Assembly (NCBI GenBank): GCA_014905825.1
Contig: JACGCN010000001.1
Location: 3,658,001-3,722,000, forward strand
Reading direction: 5' to 3'
DNA: 64,000 nucleotides
Source: Lyophyllum atratum
Taxonomy: Eukaryota > Basidiomycota > Agaricomycetes > Agaricales > Lyophyllaceae
The notes beneath the pieces were generated by a model that made no database searches, was not told where the DNA came from, and saw only the letters and a list, made by a program, of their open reading frames with translations. A program made the position numbers and the translations under genes. Shown one piece after another: positions 1 through 11,818 of this stretch (the first letter of the stretch is position 1; each line of letters starts with the position of its first letter).

Positions 1-2933
1 TCCTCCAGAACCTTTTGATCGTGTTCACGGTCATCATAGTCGCACGATTACTCGACTTCGCATTCGTTTCCACCCCCGTGATCGAATCGACCGAGAAACG
101 ACTCGTGGCCGTGGAGCTACTGCGCCCATGGCCATCGACGCCGTTTGCGGATTCGCGAGGCCCTGCTTGCAAAATGACTGGAATGGGGGATTGTCCTGTC
201 GAAGAGTCTTTATCCCAATATGCCGAAGATTGCCGCGAACCAGAGGGGACAGCTGGTGTCGACGAGAATCGACCGAAGGGGTCGGGTGAAAGAGGAATGA
301 TGGGGGACTCGGTAGGGATACCTGCGTTTATGGCTCCAGGAGCGGGATATCCTCGCTCCTCCTCAAGCTCGCGTTTTCGGGTTTCTGTCTCTGCAGACAT
401 CTCAGACCCTGATCTGGGTATCGACTGGTACGACCTGGGTGCTGATGTCGTAACACCATTTAATGCTAGGCGGGGAGGAGATGGAGGCGCATCGCGTCGG
501 CGGGGTGGAGAGGTGTTGGAGAGTGATACAACAGAAGTCGCTGGCAAAGCTGCTTGCGATTTGGATTCTGGGGAATCTCTGTATATTGCGAAGTCAGGAA
601 CTGCAGGGGATCAGAAGTAGATTAGACGTACGGGAAATTGTTCGCCATCCCTGCGTGCTGAGGAAGCCTGGGAGAGGGAGGGAAATAGTCTCCGTTAAGT
701 TTTCCAGGTGAGAGGGTGAAGGAGTTTGGTGAAAGCGACGGGATATGACGACTCTCCTCATCCTCCAGATCGGCGTGCAAAATGCGGGGTGAGAGCTGCG
801 CCAGAGTTCGCTCGATCTCGTCTAGCTGGGCTCTCATAACGTATTGACTCCGACGTCGGTCATGTGGATCGTTATCGTCGTACTATAAAGGAAGTTATAT
901 TTTTGAAAAAGAATACGAAAAAGACCACTACTCACGTCTTCCGTTGGGTCCAACCCAAGGTCCAGATCATCGAAGACCGCGCCTCCTCTCTTTTCAGACT
1001 CTTCTGGACTTCGTACCCTCCCAAAGTCTGTCCGGAACTCCTCCTCGTTCTCACCCAGATTTTCCTTCGGTTCCTCACTCTCAGCCTCGTTGAGGTACGC
1101 CAAGTTGGTGCTGCCGGCGCTGCTGGGCATGGGACTGGGTTCAGCAGGGACCACCAGATCGTGATCTTTCTGTGGCACCCCTGGAACAAGCACTAGCGGC
1201 GGTGGAACATGCTTCTTGGTGCTCGTTGGTGATGACGCTCTTTTACTCGGGGGCGAGGACGGGATGGAGACGGATAAGCTCGGCCGCGACATCTGATCCA
1301 GCAACGCTTGGACTTCATCCTCCTCCTTTCCAAGATGCTCGAACTCTGACTCGGTGGGACTGGGAAGTGCAGTGAGATCTGCAGCATTAAGGGCGAGATT
1401 CACGACATTCGGGTTGGTCTGACGCTTGGAGTCGCGCGGGGAACTAGTTTGCAGATCCGCCCAGGTATCTGCGTCCGTTCCGAAGACGTCAACGAGAGGG
1501 TCCTTGGCCATTGTCATAGTGGCAACACGTGCTGTCGACTCGAAATCCTCTTCCTCGTAATCGTCATCTGACCATTCGTTTTCCTCCGGTTCAGCAAGCT
1601 GCTCATACTCAGCCGAGTCAGGAATGGACATCTGCTCGGATACGGCGGTCATCTCGGGCTCCGGATTTGGCTGCTCTTCGGTAGGAGACAGCATAAGGGA
1701 TACCGGACTTCCTACTTGCTTCTTTCCAGTCAAGAAGTCGATATGCCGTGGCCGTTCCTGCGAGCCGTCCGAGTGCTCTCCACCTTCGGTCATGCTTCCC
1801 TTCCTCCCATTCCTACTCTCTGCGCGTTTGGCATGATTCATCCTTCTACTTCTCAACCATGGCTCATACCACGGCGCCTTCCGACGGTCGATGTCAAACT
1901 CAACTTTAGCTAGAATGGGGATGATGGATGAAGACATAAGTCCGGGTAGGTCTAACGAATTTGCTCGCGTTGCTGGCTCCTCCAGGAATGACGGAGCAAC
2001 TGAAGACGTATCGGGCGTTTCTGGGTCGCCAACGGAAGAAGAGGATGGGGGAGCCGATTTCGTGTTCGAGCGCATGTCTGAAGTGGTTGAAGGGCTTGTA
2101 GGGGAAGGTGGGAAATGGTTGGCCATTGGGTGGGTGGCTTCTGAAGCTGAGGAGAGGAAAGGTCGAAGCGGCTGGCCGTTCGATTCTTGAGGCAGGTATG
2201 GTGTTGATTGTGCTCCAAGAGACATCCCAAGTGGGCTTCTCGGAGGTGGAATGAGAGAGTCATCGCGCTGCTCCGCCTTAAAAACTCGTGTCCAGAGATG
2301 TTTCCAAATATCTTCTGACAGCCGTGGACCTGGTTCATCGGTTTCGTCGTCCTGTAGCCACATACCTGGTGTGGGACTTCTATGTTGCGGAGTCTTCGCT
2401 GAGGAGACAAGATAGAGGATGAGGCCAGCAGTACTTGGAAGGGCATATTCCTTCGCAATCGCTCCTAACTGGGATTGCATACTTGAGTGCATAGGCACTA
2501 GAGTGCCACGACTGAACTGAGTGTGATATCCAGACGCGTTGGAGGGAGGTGGTGTCATGTCAGTATCGTTATCGGTGTCATGGGGAAGGTGAAGCGGTGG
2601 AATAACATGGAGGAGATACTTTGAAATGGCAGGTGAGTAGGCAGTAAAATTGGAAGCGGGAGTAGATGGTGTTGGCGACCGACGAAAGACATCAGATGTG
2701 GCACCAGGTGAGTCTAAATACGAGCGGGACATGAAGGGCGTGGAGTGGTGAACTGCTGGCATGGGTGTTGATACGCCAAGTGCATTCGCAAGTTTTGCGA
2801 GCCTGTGGGGAGGTAAAGGCGACTTTGGTGGGCCCCATGTCGGTGCTATTGTAGCATTTGAAGATACTGGTGATAGATGGGAAGACCTGAGCGCTCCTTC
2901 AGCGACGGCATCGGCATTAACACTGCTTGGCAT
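1..2933 (-). CDS. Conserved fungal protein of unknown function, 3' end outside window
   Basis: Three exons are visible: 2933-936, 882-632 and 578 to the window edge. Both introns (883-935 and 579-631) are 53 bases, GT-AG, with compatible phases 0 and 2, and the third exon stays open to base 1. At least 942 residues are encoded. The N-terminal half holds a blocky conserved-looking segment (motifs YSPAISKYLLHVIPP, SGYHTQFSRGTLVP and AKEYALPSTAGLILYL at about residues 95-180) and a second one near 345 (PILAKVEFDIDRRKAPWYEPW). The rest is Ser/Pro-rich and acidic, and the end seen here contains VNTIKRFWR. No signal peptide or membrane span is seen. I do not recognise a characterised domain. The ATG is the first in frame. 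It is transcribed away from the bHLH gene at 4323, sharing a 1.4 kb upstream region. Confidence 0.8.
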
Positions 2934-4322
2934 GATTGACTGCTGGGGCCTGAACCGGCGTTGGTAGCGCCAGCACGGAGGATGTTGGTTGAGATTCGGT
3001 CACTAGGAGTCTATTAGAAGCCGTGCTATGGCAATGGCATAAATCTAGGCTGAACGCGACTGTCAATTTGGGCGCGCACTGCTCGAGTTGAAAAGTTGGA
3101 CTTACATATCGGACGAAATTAGGGTATGAGCAAACTGGACGTGAACGGACCCTGAAAAGGGTACTTGTCGTATAGGAGTGGGCGACTGCAGTCAACTTGA
3201 CGTCGAAGAGTAGCGATATCCAGCAAAGGAGACAGCCTACGGACTCCAACGCGCAAGTTGGAAAGACGGTTAACGGCCGTGAGAAACAAGCAATGATCCC
3301 GACGTCCCTGTCAATTGTCCATCTTTACCCCATCATCCCGATGAAACTGATTTTTCCCCTTCTGCCATGTGTGCATCAGCCTTCAGGCCTCTCTATATAA
3401 TCTCAGGTCGTTGGTACGTGAATATCACTTTTTGATTTCACCTTCCCACTTTGCTAATATGGAGCCGACACAGAGATGACTGTTTAGTGAGGTGCTTGCA
3501 TGCTGTGCCTTCGACGCCTGCGATGGCAAACAATCGCGGTGGATCCCAGAAAACGACCAAGCCGTGATTCAGAGATCAGCAAGAGAGGAACCGGACAATC
3601 AAACAGATAGAACTGCAGCTGCTGCGGATCTCGTTCGACACAACATTCCAGTCTGCTGCATTTCCTTGTGGTCGGTATAGTCATCCAGCAGCAGCGTCGC
3701 CTTTGCGCTCTTGTATGGTCCATGTCGTATGCCTAGGACGTATGCATGTTAGGCTAGAATCATCCACGATGACTGTACCTGTCCCAATGTCTTTTCTTCA
3801 ATGACATCTCAAGGCACGCTAGCATCAGTTGACCGAGAATAGCCAGAGCTTCTGTATTCTCTTCGTATTATTGTAGCCTAGTTTGCACTTGTGCGTTGTA
3901 GGTCCCGCGAAATCGCACTTGACCCTTTTCACAACAATGAATCTGACCAAGTATGGTAAGGCAAGCATTTGAGCCGTCCAGAATTTCATCTATCAAATTT
4001 GTCGCGTTGGTCGGCGGCTGGGGTAGATAGGAGCGCTGTGGATATCGCAGAGGGTGGCATTGTGTAGCGTGTACAAAGTCAAAGGCTTGTGAGCCAAACA
4101 AGACTTTCGCGAAGCAGACCAGTGGCGCAGCCGTTGGTTCTTCTCCCTTCTCTTCCCGGCCTCACTGTTGGTTACTTTTCAATCAATAGTGCCATTGTTT
4201 CTTGCTTTTTTCACATTCTTCTATTCTTTTCACCTTCACGACGCATTGGTCCATTAAACGGAAGTGGCCAGTCACGAATCATCACCAACGACCCTCCACG
4301 ACCCTCCACGCACCTCGTTCCA
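2934..4322. other. Intergenic, divergent upstream region
   Basis: About 1.4 kb between two genes read outwards. Short open frames here (for example 3484-3723) have no coding character that I can recognise. A pyrimidine-rich stretch at 4140-4250 precedes the bHLH start, and a short direct repeat of cgaccctcca lies at about 4290-4312. It is presumably the shared promoter region. Confidence 0.5.
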
Positions 4323-5410
4323 ATGGATCAGCAACAGCACATATCGGACGATCACAGTGCTATGAATCCGACCAACTACGGCTTCTATGCAGAACAGGAC
4401 CCTGCCTTCATCGGCTATAATCCACAGATTTCAAACTATCAAGTGAACGCAGCGCGTGGGTGCCGTGCTGTTGCCTGTCGAAACTCGTGCCCATCTGATT
4501 ATCCTTGTTCATTTCACCAGGCAACCAGCTGGCAGACCTGCAGCACCAACAGCACCAGCAGCACCAACAACACCAGGGCGCAATGTCGTATCAGCATCTC
4601 TCCCTTATACCACCCCATCAATATGCAAACCCCGTGTATGGCACGTCTTCACCGCCTCATGGCTCGCTTCCTCTTTCTACTTCACCCCCTCCGCCGTCCC
4701 CTGATTTGTATGAAGCCCTGTCTCCTCCTGTCTCCGGATCAGACACATCGGCGGACGGAATCTACCACCATTCCAACAGTAGCGGAGCCAACTCTCCTTC
4801 GTCCTCTAGAGCAAACAGTCTAGTTCATCGACACATCCGTTACAACCCTACTCCATCTCCAACTAGCTCATCCGGCCGCCGACGTGGACGTTCACAGGAA
4901 TCGGACGAAGACGAAATGGGTGCTGCATTTGTAGAAAACCTGGCTAATACGCGCAAGGAGGCTACCCGTCGGCAGAGAATCGAAGCCGAGCAACGACGCC
5001 GCGACGAACTTCGGGACGGCTATGCTAAATTGAAGGATGTGTTGCCCATGTCTAACCAAAAGAGCTCTAAAGTCTCTCTCTTGGAACGAGGTTCGTTACC
5101 GATCAACATGTATCTGGAACTATCGACTGACAGCTTCCCAGCTACGAACCATATTACTGCTCTGGAAAAGGCCAACAAAGAGATGCTGGCTCGTCTCGGC
5201 GAACTCGAGGTGGAAATGACTAGACTCCGTGCTGTGAACGAGAAGATCTCCCTCGGATCCACAGAGACACCATCACCAGGAATGTTCGACTCTAAGCCAC
5301 TGTCGCCGCCAGCCGATGGTTCGACTACTACCCACTCTCTCAAGTCCGTCAGAGGGCAGGAACCACCTTCAGAGGACTCGAGCCCATCTGCGTCCGAGAA
5401 TGGCTATTAA
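4323..5410 (+). CDS. bHLH transcription factor 1
   Basis: Three exons, 4323-4455, 4521-5090 and 5142-5410, give 323 aa. The basic helix-loop-helix runs from about residue 193 to 260: basic region ATRRQRIEAEQRRRDELRDG, loop DVLPMSNQKSSKV, helix 2 SLLERATNHITALEKANKEM. The ExxRR core (AEQRRR) for E-box contact is present, with Arg where many class B proteins have His. Helix 2 runs on into a leucine-zipper-like stretch (KEMLARLGELEVEMTRL). The N-terminus has a QHQ tract and the tail is Ser/Pro-rich. The second intron (phase 1) splits helix 2 at LLER/A. It is a likely nuclear, DNA-binding dimer. The partner and target genes cannot be read from sequence. A paralogue with the same intron position lies at 10854. 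Confidence 0.9.
4541..4576 (+). repeat. CAN-rich trinucleotide tract encoding QHQ repeats
   Basis: Imperfect repeats of cagcaccaa/cagcaccag inside exon 2 of the first bHLH gene. They encode four QHQ units and may vary in length between strains. Confidence 0.7.
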
Positions 5411-8310
5411 TCGACTTGTGCACCTTTCATTGCTCTTCTTCATCATATTCCGGGCTTGCATTTTTTCCTCCACCCGACTTCATACGCACACCCCGAGGTT
5501 TCCTTTCGCCTCCTTTTTATTTTCATCTACTTCATATTTGCGCACGCCCTCTCGCACTTGGCAAGGATGGTATTTGTTATCGATGGCGACTTGGTCGAAT
5601 ACATGGTGGTCTGGGGGCATTACACAGCGCCGTGCGCAAACGCACTTGCACCTCCACCTCCATCATCGCCATTGTGAGAAGGCGGACATGCAGCCCGAGG
5701 CTGCAGTTGGTACGCTGGGACCTGTTCGAGCCGAGATGCGTGTTTGATCCATGGATCACATGCTGTCCTCGTTGATCGATGATCGTCCTTCTGCCTGCCT
5801 CCAAGACAGTGACTATGAAGGAAGAATAGATTCCAGGCGAATCCTTTCCAAGCACCCTTTCTATGGCACAAAAGCTCCCTCGGTCCCCCTTGACCACGTT
5901 TTATCCCTACACGCACTTTGCGTTCTTCTTCGATGATGCGGTCGATCTATCTCCTTCCAACCCGACCGACCGGACGCACTGCACCTTATCTTGCTCCTCC
6001 AATCATAGATCGACATCCGGCTGTACCTTTTGCATCTTCAGAGAACTCGCAGCACGAAAGATGGTCCACTATCGATGGAGGATACGACCCCACACAAGAT
6101 TCTTGACGAACATTTACTTTAACGACATATCCACCGCACGAGGGAACTACCAAAATGAGCAGCCAACCGATTTGACGATGCGCGCCGTGTTATGATTCCT
6201 GGGGAGTGATTATTGGAGTCGTGCTCCACCGTCTTTTTGAATCAAGGACGACGACCCAGTGATCACCTCGTCTTGACGATGAGGCTGCACACGTTTGGCG
6301 CGCATAGGCAGAAGCTGGAATTGATGGAATCTTGGTTTTGAAGGGCTATACCGTTTTGCTCCCTCACGATTTGGATATATATAGTTTTCCTCGTAGTTTA
6401 GTTTTTAAGTCCTAGGGTCTTGGGGACGAAATGCAATATACGATTATTTTCTCTTGTACACGATGTTTCGTTATCGCACATATCCAGAACATCCCATTTT
6501 GCCGAAATGAAGGGGCAGTGGCTTCGCGATGGCGCCGTGCTCGTGTTTCGCCACAGGAATGGTTTTGGAGAGCGAATGGTGGGTGCAAGGTCCATGCTTA
6601 TCGATGAGGAGAGTATACACGTGTAGTACACGTTGCGTACTGGCAAGTGGCGGTTTCGCCCAAGCTTTCAAAGGAAAACGAGCCACCCGAGCCGGACAAC
6701 ACATGTCGAAACCCCCGAAAAATAGTGACAGAAAGTTGATGGGCAGCACATTGAGTGGCGACTTCATGTTCTAGTGGTCAAATACTGAGGCTCAGGCTGT
6801 ACGCGGCTACTGCAGACGGCGTTTCAGTTGCTCAGATGGAATGGGGATCGCCGGCATGTTCATCTCGGACAGTAGATGTCAACAAGTCTTGAATCAGATG
6901 AGTGCACCGCTATCTTTAAACGAGAGAAGCTTGAATTTCACACCAGCTACTAAGAAGGTTTCAAGCCGAGATTCACTGTAGGAGAACCTCGTGTTATCGG
7001 GCTGGTATCAAGGTAGCACTCACCTGATTCAATGGCTTAAAGAGCTCTTGTAGCGATATAAATGGCATGGGAGATTGGAAGTTATAAGTCTTAACCTATA
7101 TTGATGCGCGGAGATCAGGGAATCGCCTTGTTGGCTTATGTGTCAAGGGATACATCCATATATACAAGCCATAAAGCCACCGCCGTCATGGTCGAAAAGC
7201 TTTGCTTCCTTGAACGAGTGGTGATGAGAGGGCCCCTACGGATTCGGGAGTCAGGACCGCAGGGCATTGGACGCAAGGCAAATTAATGAATCACCCCGTC
7301 GCGATTGACGTTCTCATTAGCTCCCGCAGCGTCTAAAGCGCCCGCTCAAGACCCTCTAGGGTTTCAGAGATAGCGAGCGGCCCCCGCTCATCAGATGTCT
7401 CTCTCATCAGAGCCGACTGTCTTCGGTGAACTGAAGAGCTCAGAAAGGGCAAACATCGCATGGTGCTGCAGGGGTGAGGCAGATCAAGTTAAACGTCAGA
7501 ACGGATCGCCCTTTCATCCCCAGTTTCAGGGAAAGATTACAGTTCAGTCTAGTCTAGTAGTCCGTGGAGAAAAGTTGTCATATCGAGCGAACCGTTCTCG
7601 GACAATCGGGCAGGTCAGGTCATCCAGATCCTTGATTAGCGACCCGAGATAGATGTTATCATGAGCACATATGACCGAATGAATCAACCATTGGACGGAG
7701 AAGGATGACGAGGCCGTTCTATTCCCAATGTATGTGCGGCGGCGCATGGCAAAGGTACCAAGATCAAGTATATATTCTAGTCGTGAAGCGTCGCACGGCT
7801 GGATGCCTTGTGTTTAGCCAAGAAATGTCGCAGCGTATGTTGGAAAGGTTTTAGGGTCTCTAGGCAGGTGACATGGTGATGCTTCTCGCGAGAAATTCCC
7901 CATTCAGAGAACCTCAGAACTGAAGAGAGCATGTGCAAGAAAAGACCCTATAATCACGACAAATCGATTGGGCTATTGAAAGCCCTGAAGCTTCTGGTGG
8001 AAAAACGTAGCCAGTCCTGGAAAACATGACATTGCAGGATGATGTTATGGTGGGCTGTTCGTCGACGTCGACGTTGGTCAGGTCCGTCGGAAAATGGACA
8101 GTCACACTACTACCACATGATAGTCACCACCATCGAATGTCACGCCGTCCATCCTTTCCCTGCTCCAACCCAGGCAAGACTGCATAGGCAGCCGCCCCGC
8201 CGTCGTGACGACTACTGACCACCTAGATACCCCTGTACTCGCTCCGGAACCTCAAGAACACTTGGAGTTCCTCTTTTTTGCGCCACCTCTTCCATCAAAC
8301 TAATCTTGCA
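5411..8310. other. Intergenic, no supported gene
   Basis: About 2.9 kb. It should hold the 3' UTR of bHLH 1 and upstream sequence of the membrane-protein gene. Open frames of 60-140 codons on both strands overlap each other and show no domain or exon continuity. I see no RNA gene or mobile element. Confidence 0.45.
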
Positions 8311-9429
8311 ATGTGGTGCGTGTTTTCTGCTCAGATCTTATCCAGAAATGCACCTTCTAAACGTGAACCGGACCGTTATTCAGGTGTGATAACTGTCTAC
8401 TTGTTCTGCCCCTGGTATGTGAAACTAGGACTCAAGCTAGCATGGCCCTTCTCAATGATTCTCTAGAGAGCTGGTGCGATCGCATGGGCCGTTATGATCG
8501 CTGTACGTCCCGCAAAACACCGTCGGTACCATTGGACTGTGTAGTGATGCACACTTTCGATAGGCATACAGCATCGCAGGTGGTGTCTTTCTCCTCATGA
8601 GGGGCCAATACATTTTCTTCTTCTTTCCTGAATGGTACCACTTTCGTCATAATTCCCACAGCGATCGATGCTGAGAGGAAATCGTAGGCAAATATACGGT
8701 GGAATCGGTCTAGGTGTAGCTTCGTGCGCAGTCATTACTATGTTCGCTCTCTCCAATGTTAGTGCAACTCCTTACCGCGTCGGAGCTATGGGTTCCTATC
8801 ACTGACTCCTCTCTTCTTCTCAGCGATCATATATCTGGACGCGCGTGTCAAAGTTCCTTTGGCCATTCATAATCGTTATTTCAACTATCCGAGCCATTAT
8901 CATGATCGTGGAGCTACAGCGCGGGTAAGCCTAGTTCTCTCCTGATTTTTTCTTTCTATCTAGCCGTTCCAGTGGCACTTCGGATCCTCCACTCTACTCC
9001 ATCTATCATGCTTCTGACATCGCTTCTGACATTTTCCTCCGACCGCAGGAAAGACAAGATTGCATGGGAATGCGACAACGGAGGCCAGCTTTGGACTGCA
9101 TCCGCCGCGTCAGGTGTCCAAGCTTCAGGTTCCCTGCCCAGTGGCTTCTGTGCAGCAGGGTTCTCGAGTCTCAATATTGCCTTCATCGTTTCACTTCTAG
9201 TGGACATCGTCTGCCAGGTTCGTCTATCACTCTTTATCCTTGTTCCGTTTCTGATCGATATTTCCCTGGCCAGGTTTATATGTACTTTTTGACCTGGCGA
9301 TTCTCGAAACGGTTGGAGCATTACTCGAATATGCAAGGGCCGTTCCACGGAGGTGGGTATCATCTGAACTTATCTACATTGGCTCCGGATTAACGTTGCT
9401 TCTTGGGTCTAGGGTATTACAAGGCTTAA
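8311..9429 (+). CDS. Multi-pass membrane protein, fungal family of unknown function
   Basis: Nine exons: 8311-8315, 8384-8414, 8467-8502, 8564-8634, 8688-8757, 8824-8924, 9049-9217, 9274-9352 and 9413-9429. All phases agree and the product is 192 aa. The first coding exon is only ATGTG and the last only 17 bases. The protein starts MWCDNCLLVLPLRAGAIAWA and has about four hydrophobic segments: residues 5-24, 25-48 (including GGVFLLMRGQYIFFFFPE), 62-80 and 118-140. An extracytosolic-type segment rich in Gly/Ser with two Cys follows ELQRGKDKIAWECDNGG. It ends RFSKRLEHYSNMQGPFHGGYYKA. I recall similar short four-helix proteins from mushroom genomes but know no assigned function. The 124-base sixth intron is unusually long and could hide an exon. 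Confidence 0.82.
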
Positions 9430-10528
9430 GCGCCTGTTATCATCCACACAATTTCGGACACCGTCACCCCTTGTTCTTGGTTTGGCATTCACTCCCTCTT
9501 CGGATACGGACATTTTTAATGATACCTCTCTCCACGTACGTATGACATTATGACTCGCCACTGGATGATCCCACTGGCTTTACGATGACTTATTACTTTG
9601 ATGACTTTTTGTTCATGTGATACCTTTATCTTTCAGGAGCGCATTCTGCACTCTATGGACTTGCTATGGACCATATGAGAAGGTGAACACGTCATCTCAG
9701 ATGTACGTGCGCCTTTTCGACTCTTCCCGCCCAGAATAGTCACACAATCCATTATTACAAACTCACGCCCATATGGATAATTACTCTGTCGAGGACAGCT
9801 GTGCGTCGCAGCATCTCTTCTGATGGGGGTAATCCATGTAAGTCTAAGAATCGAAAACAGTCGGCCGTCTGAGAATATTAAAAAAACGTTGCATGCAAAG
9901 AGCTTGGATCTTGCTGTGCATGTATCAACAAGTAACGGCACGCAGGCACAAGCTTTGGCAGTCCAAGAAGCCAGTCCAGGAAAATGAATGGAGAAATTCT
10001 TTCCCCGGACTGTTATTGTGGGCTCGCCGTCGTAGCGCAGCGAACAAAGCCCTAGCCCTCGGAAACCGGATCATGATATCTGCTGAATGGGGGTGACAGA
10101 TGCGCGGCATGATTACGGGGGCACCGGTACGAAAGGATACCTGGAAAAGAACAAGATTCTGACCAAAGGTTCCCAAGCAAGCCGGGCTCTCGGACGATCG
10201 TTTGAGCGAGCTGAAGCACTGGCAGCCGATGGAGATGAAGCGTACATGAAGTGTGAATAGTTGTAGGTCCCAGTTTGTGAAATTCGAGACTTGAAACTCA
10301 TAGCAGTCGCTTCGCGTTTGGGGGGTAGGGCATTGGGAAGAATGAGACGACTAAATCCGCCTATGTGGCGGGCAGGGTGTGAGAAGAGAAGAAAAAGAAT
10401 TTTTCTGGATTTGTGTGAAGGGAAGGGGCGAATGAAATCGCCGAATGTCAGTCTCTTCCCGGAGTGGCCTGCCTCGAGGCAGATCCGATCTTCAACCACC
10501 GATATGGCGGTCACGGATCTGCCTCCGC

Positions 10529-10537
10529 CTATATAGA
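10529..10537 (+). promoter_or_regulatory. Candidate TATA box for bHLH 2
   Basis: The sequence cctatatag is followed by a long C/T tract, about 320 bases before the ATG at 10854. Position and context suit a core promoter, but the transcription start is unknown. Confidence 0.35.
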
Positions 10538-10798
10538 GCCTCTCCTCCCTTTCTGACTCCCTACCCCCCTACCCTCCTCCTCCTGTTCCCGCCCTCCTCG
10601 TTTCTCCCCGCCGCCCTATTTCATTTTCAGTTGCCACCCCAACCCATTGGTCTTGTTGTTGTCCTCGACGGTGAGCAACAACGGAATACAATGAACGCGC
10701 TAAACTACAACTGACAATCTTTTGTCCCGCTACACTATATAGATCTCTCTCTTCTTCGTCAATTTCCATCACCTACTCGCACTCTCACGCATTCTCCT

Positions 10799-10849
10799 AT
10801 GGCCAACACCACTTTTGCCATGGATTTTGAACACTCGAAGAATCCCTAG
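10799..10849 (+). other. Upstream ORF, 16 codons, in bHLH 2 leader
   Basis: It starts with ATG and encodes MANTTFAMDFEHSKNP, then TAG. It ends four bases before the main ATG at 10854 and is in another frame. A ribosome that translated it would finish next to the main start, so it could damp or regulate translation of the transcription factor. Confidence 0.5.
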
Positions 10850-10853
10850 TTAC

Positions 10854-11818
10854 ATGGACGCTCTGGACAGCAACTTCACCAGCTACTTGGACAACGGTAT
10901 GGACTACCTGCAACCTTATCCCCCGTCGCCAGCCTATGGTGTCTCCATCGGTCGTAAGTTGGATATTTCTAGGATGCAATCTGGTCCTAATTTCTGTTTT
11001 TCTTAGTGCCCAATCAGTCAGACTCGCCGCTCAGCTTTGCGAGCCTGAACTTGCCCGCGACCGTCGGGGATTACACCTACGCCTCGCCCCCTGCTCGCCC
11101 GTACACCCCAGCCGACGGTGCCAGCCTGTCGCCACCCACCCTCTCGTACACTTTGAGTGCTGGTGAGCTCTCCTCTGACGGCATGCCCTCAGGGAGGCAT
11201 AGCCGTGGCAGCGGCAGCCACTCGCCGCCCGCCATCCCATATGCTGCCACGGTGCCCCGCTCGCACCGCTTCAACCCCATCATGGCACCGACCACCCGCG
11301 CCAGCGTCAGGGCAGCACACAGGAGGAGATCCAGCAGGAGTAACGACGACAGCGACGACTGAGGACGAGGAGTTCCAGCCCACCAGCCTGATTGGCAATG
11401 GAACCGACTCGTAAGTCCATTTCCTCGACGACATAGTTCACCAATTAACAGTTTATATCTAGCCGCCGCGAGACAATCCGCAAGCAGCGCATCGAGTCTG
11501 AGCAACGCCGACGTGACGAGCTACGAGATGGTTATGCGCGCCTCAAGGAGACCCTTCCCGCGTCTAACCAGAAGTCAAGCAAAGTCTCATTGCTCGACCG
11601 GGGTATGTGAACTTTCCCTTTCATTATGCGATCGGGTTACTCATTACACGATCAATACAGCCACCAGCCATCTCCGTTACCTCGACACCGTCAGGGAACA
11701 GCTGGAGGCCAGACTCAAGTCCGCGGAACAGGAAGTCCACCGCCTTCGCAACGTCAACGAGGCTCTTATGCTCGGCACAGCAAGGCACACCGTCCCCACC
11801 GTCCCAACGACGTTCTGA
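10854..11818 (+). CDS. bHLH transcription factor 2, with one-base frame break
   Basis: Exons 10854-10953, 11007-11410, 11463-11602 and 11661-11818. The bHLH has basic region ETIRKQRIESEQRRRDELRD, loop ETLPASNQKSSKV and helix 2 SLLDRATSHLRYLDTVREQL. It is followed by a heptad-like tail, and the protein would be 266 aa. It closely matches the factor at 4323, including the phase-1 intron after LLDR/LLER. In exon 2 the frame ends at a TGA (11360-11362) after NDDSDD; removing the single T at 11360 continues into DEDEEFQPTS and gives the phase needed at the next donor. So the gene as written is frameshifted, probably by sequence error. The upstream half is Ser/Pro/Thr-rich. Confidence 0.85.

Larger units (their letters stand above)
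9430..10853. other. Intergenic and 5' leader of bHLH 2
   Basis: About 1.4 kb without a supported gene apart from a short upstream reading frame. The 3' third becomes strongly pyrimidine-rich (10540-10620), as is common in basidiomycete promoters and leaders. The minus-strand frame at 10113-10514 has no recognisable content. Confidence 0.5.

Noticed and set aside
15..620. 201-codon plus-strand open frame at the left edge
   Set aside because: It starts with TTG and is the shadow of the third exon of the minus-strand gene, which has proper splice sites and phase.
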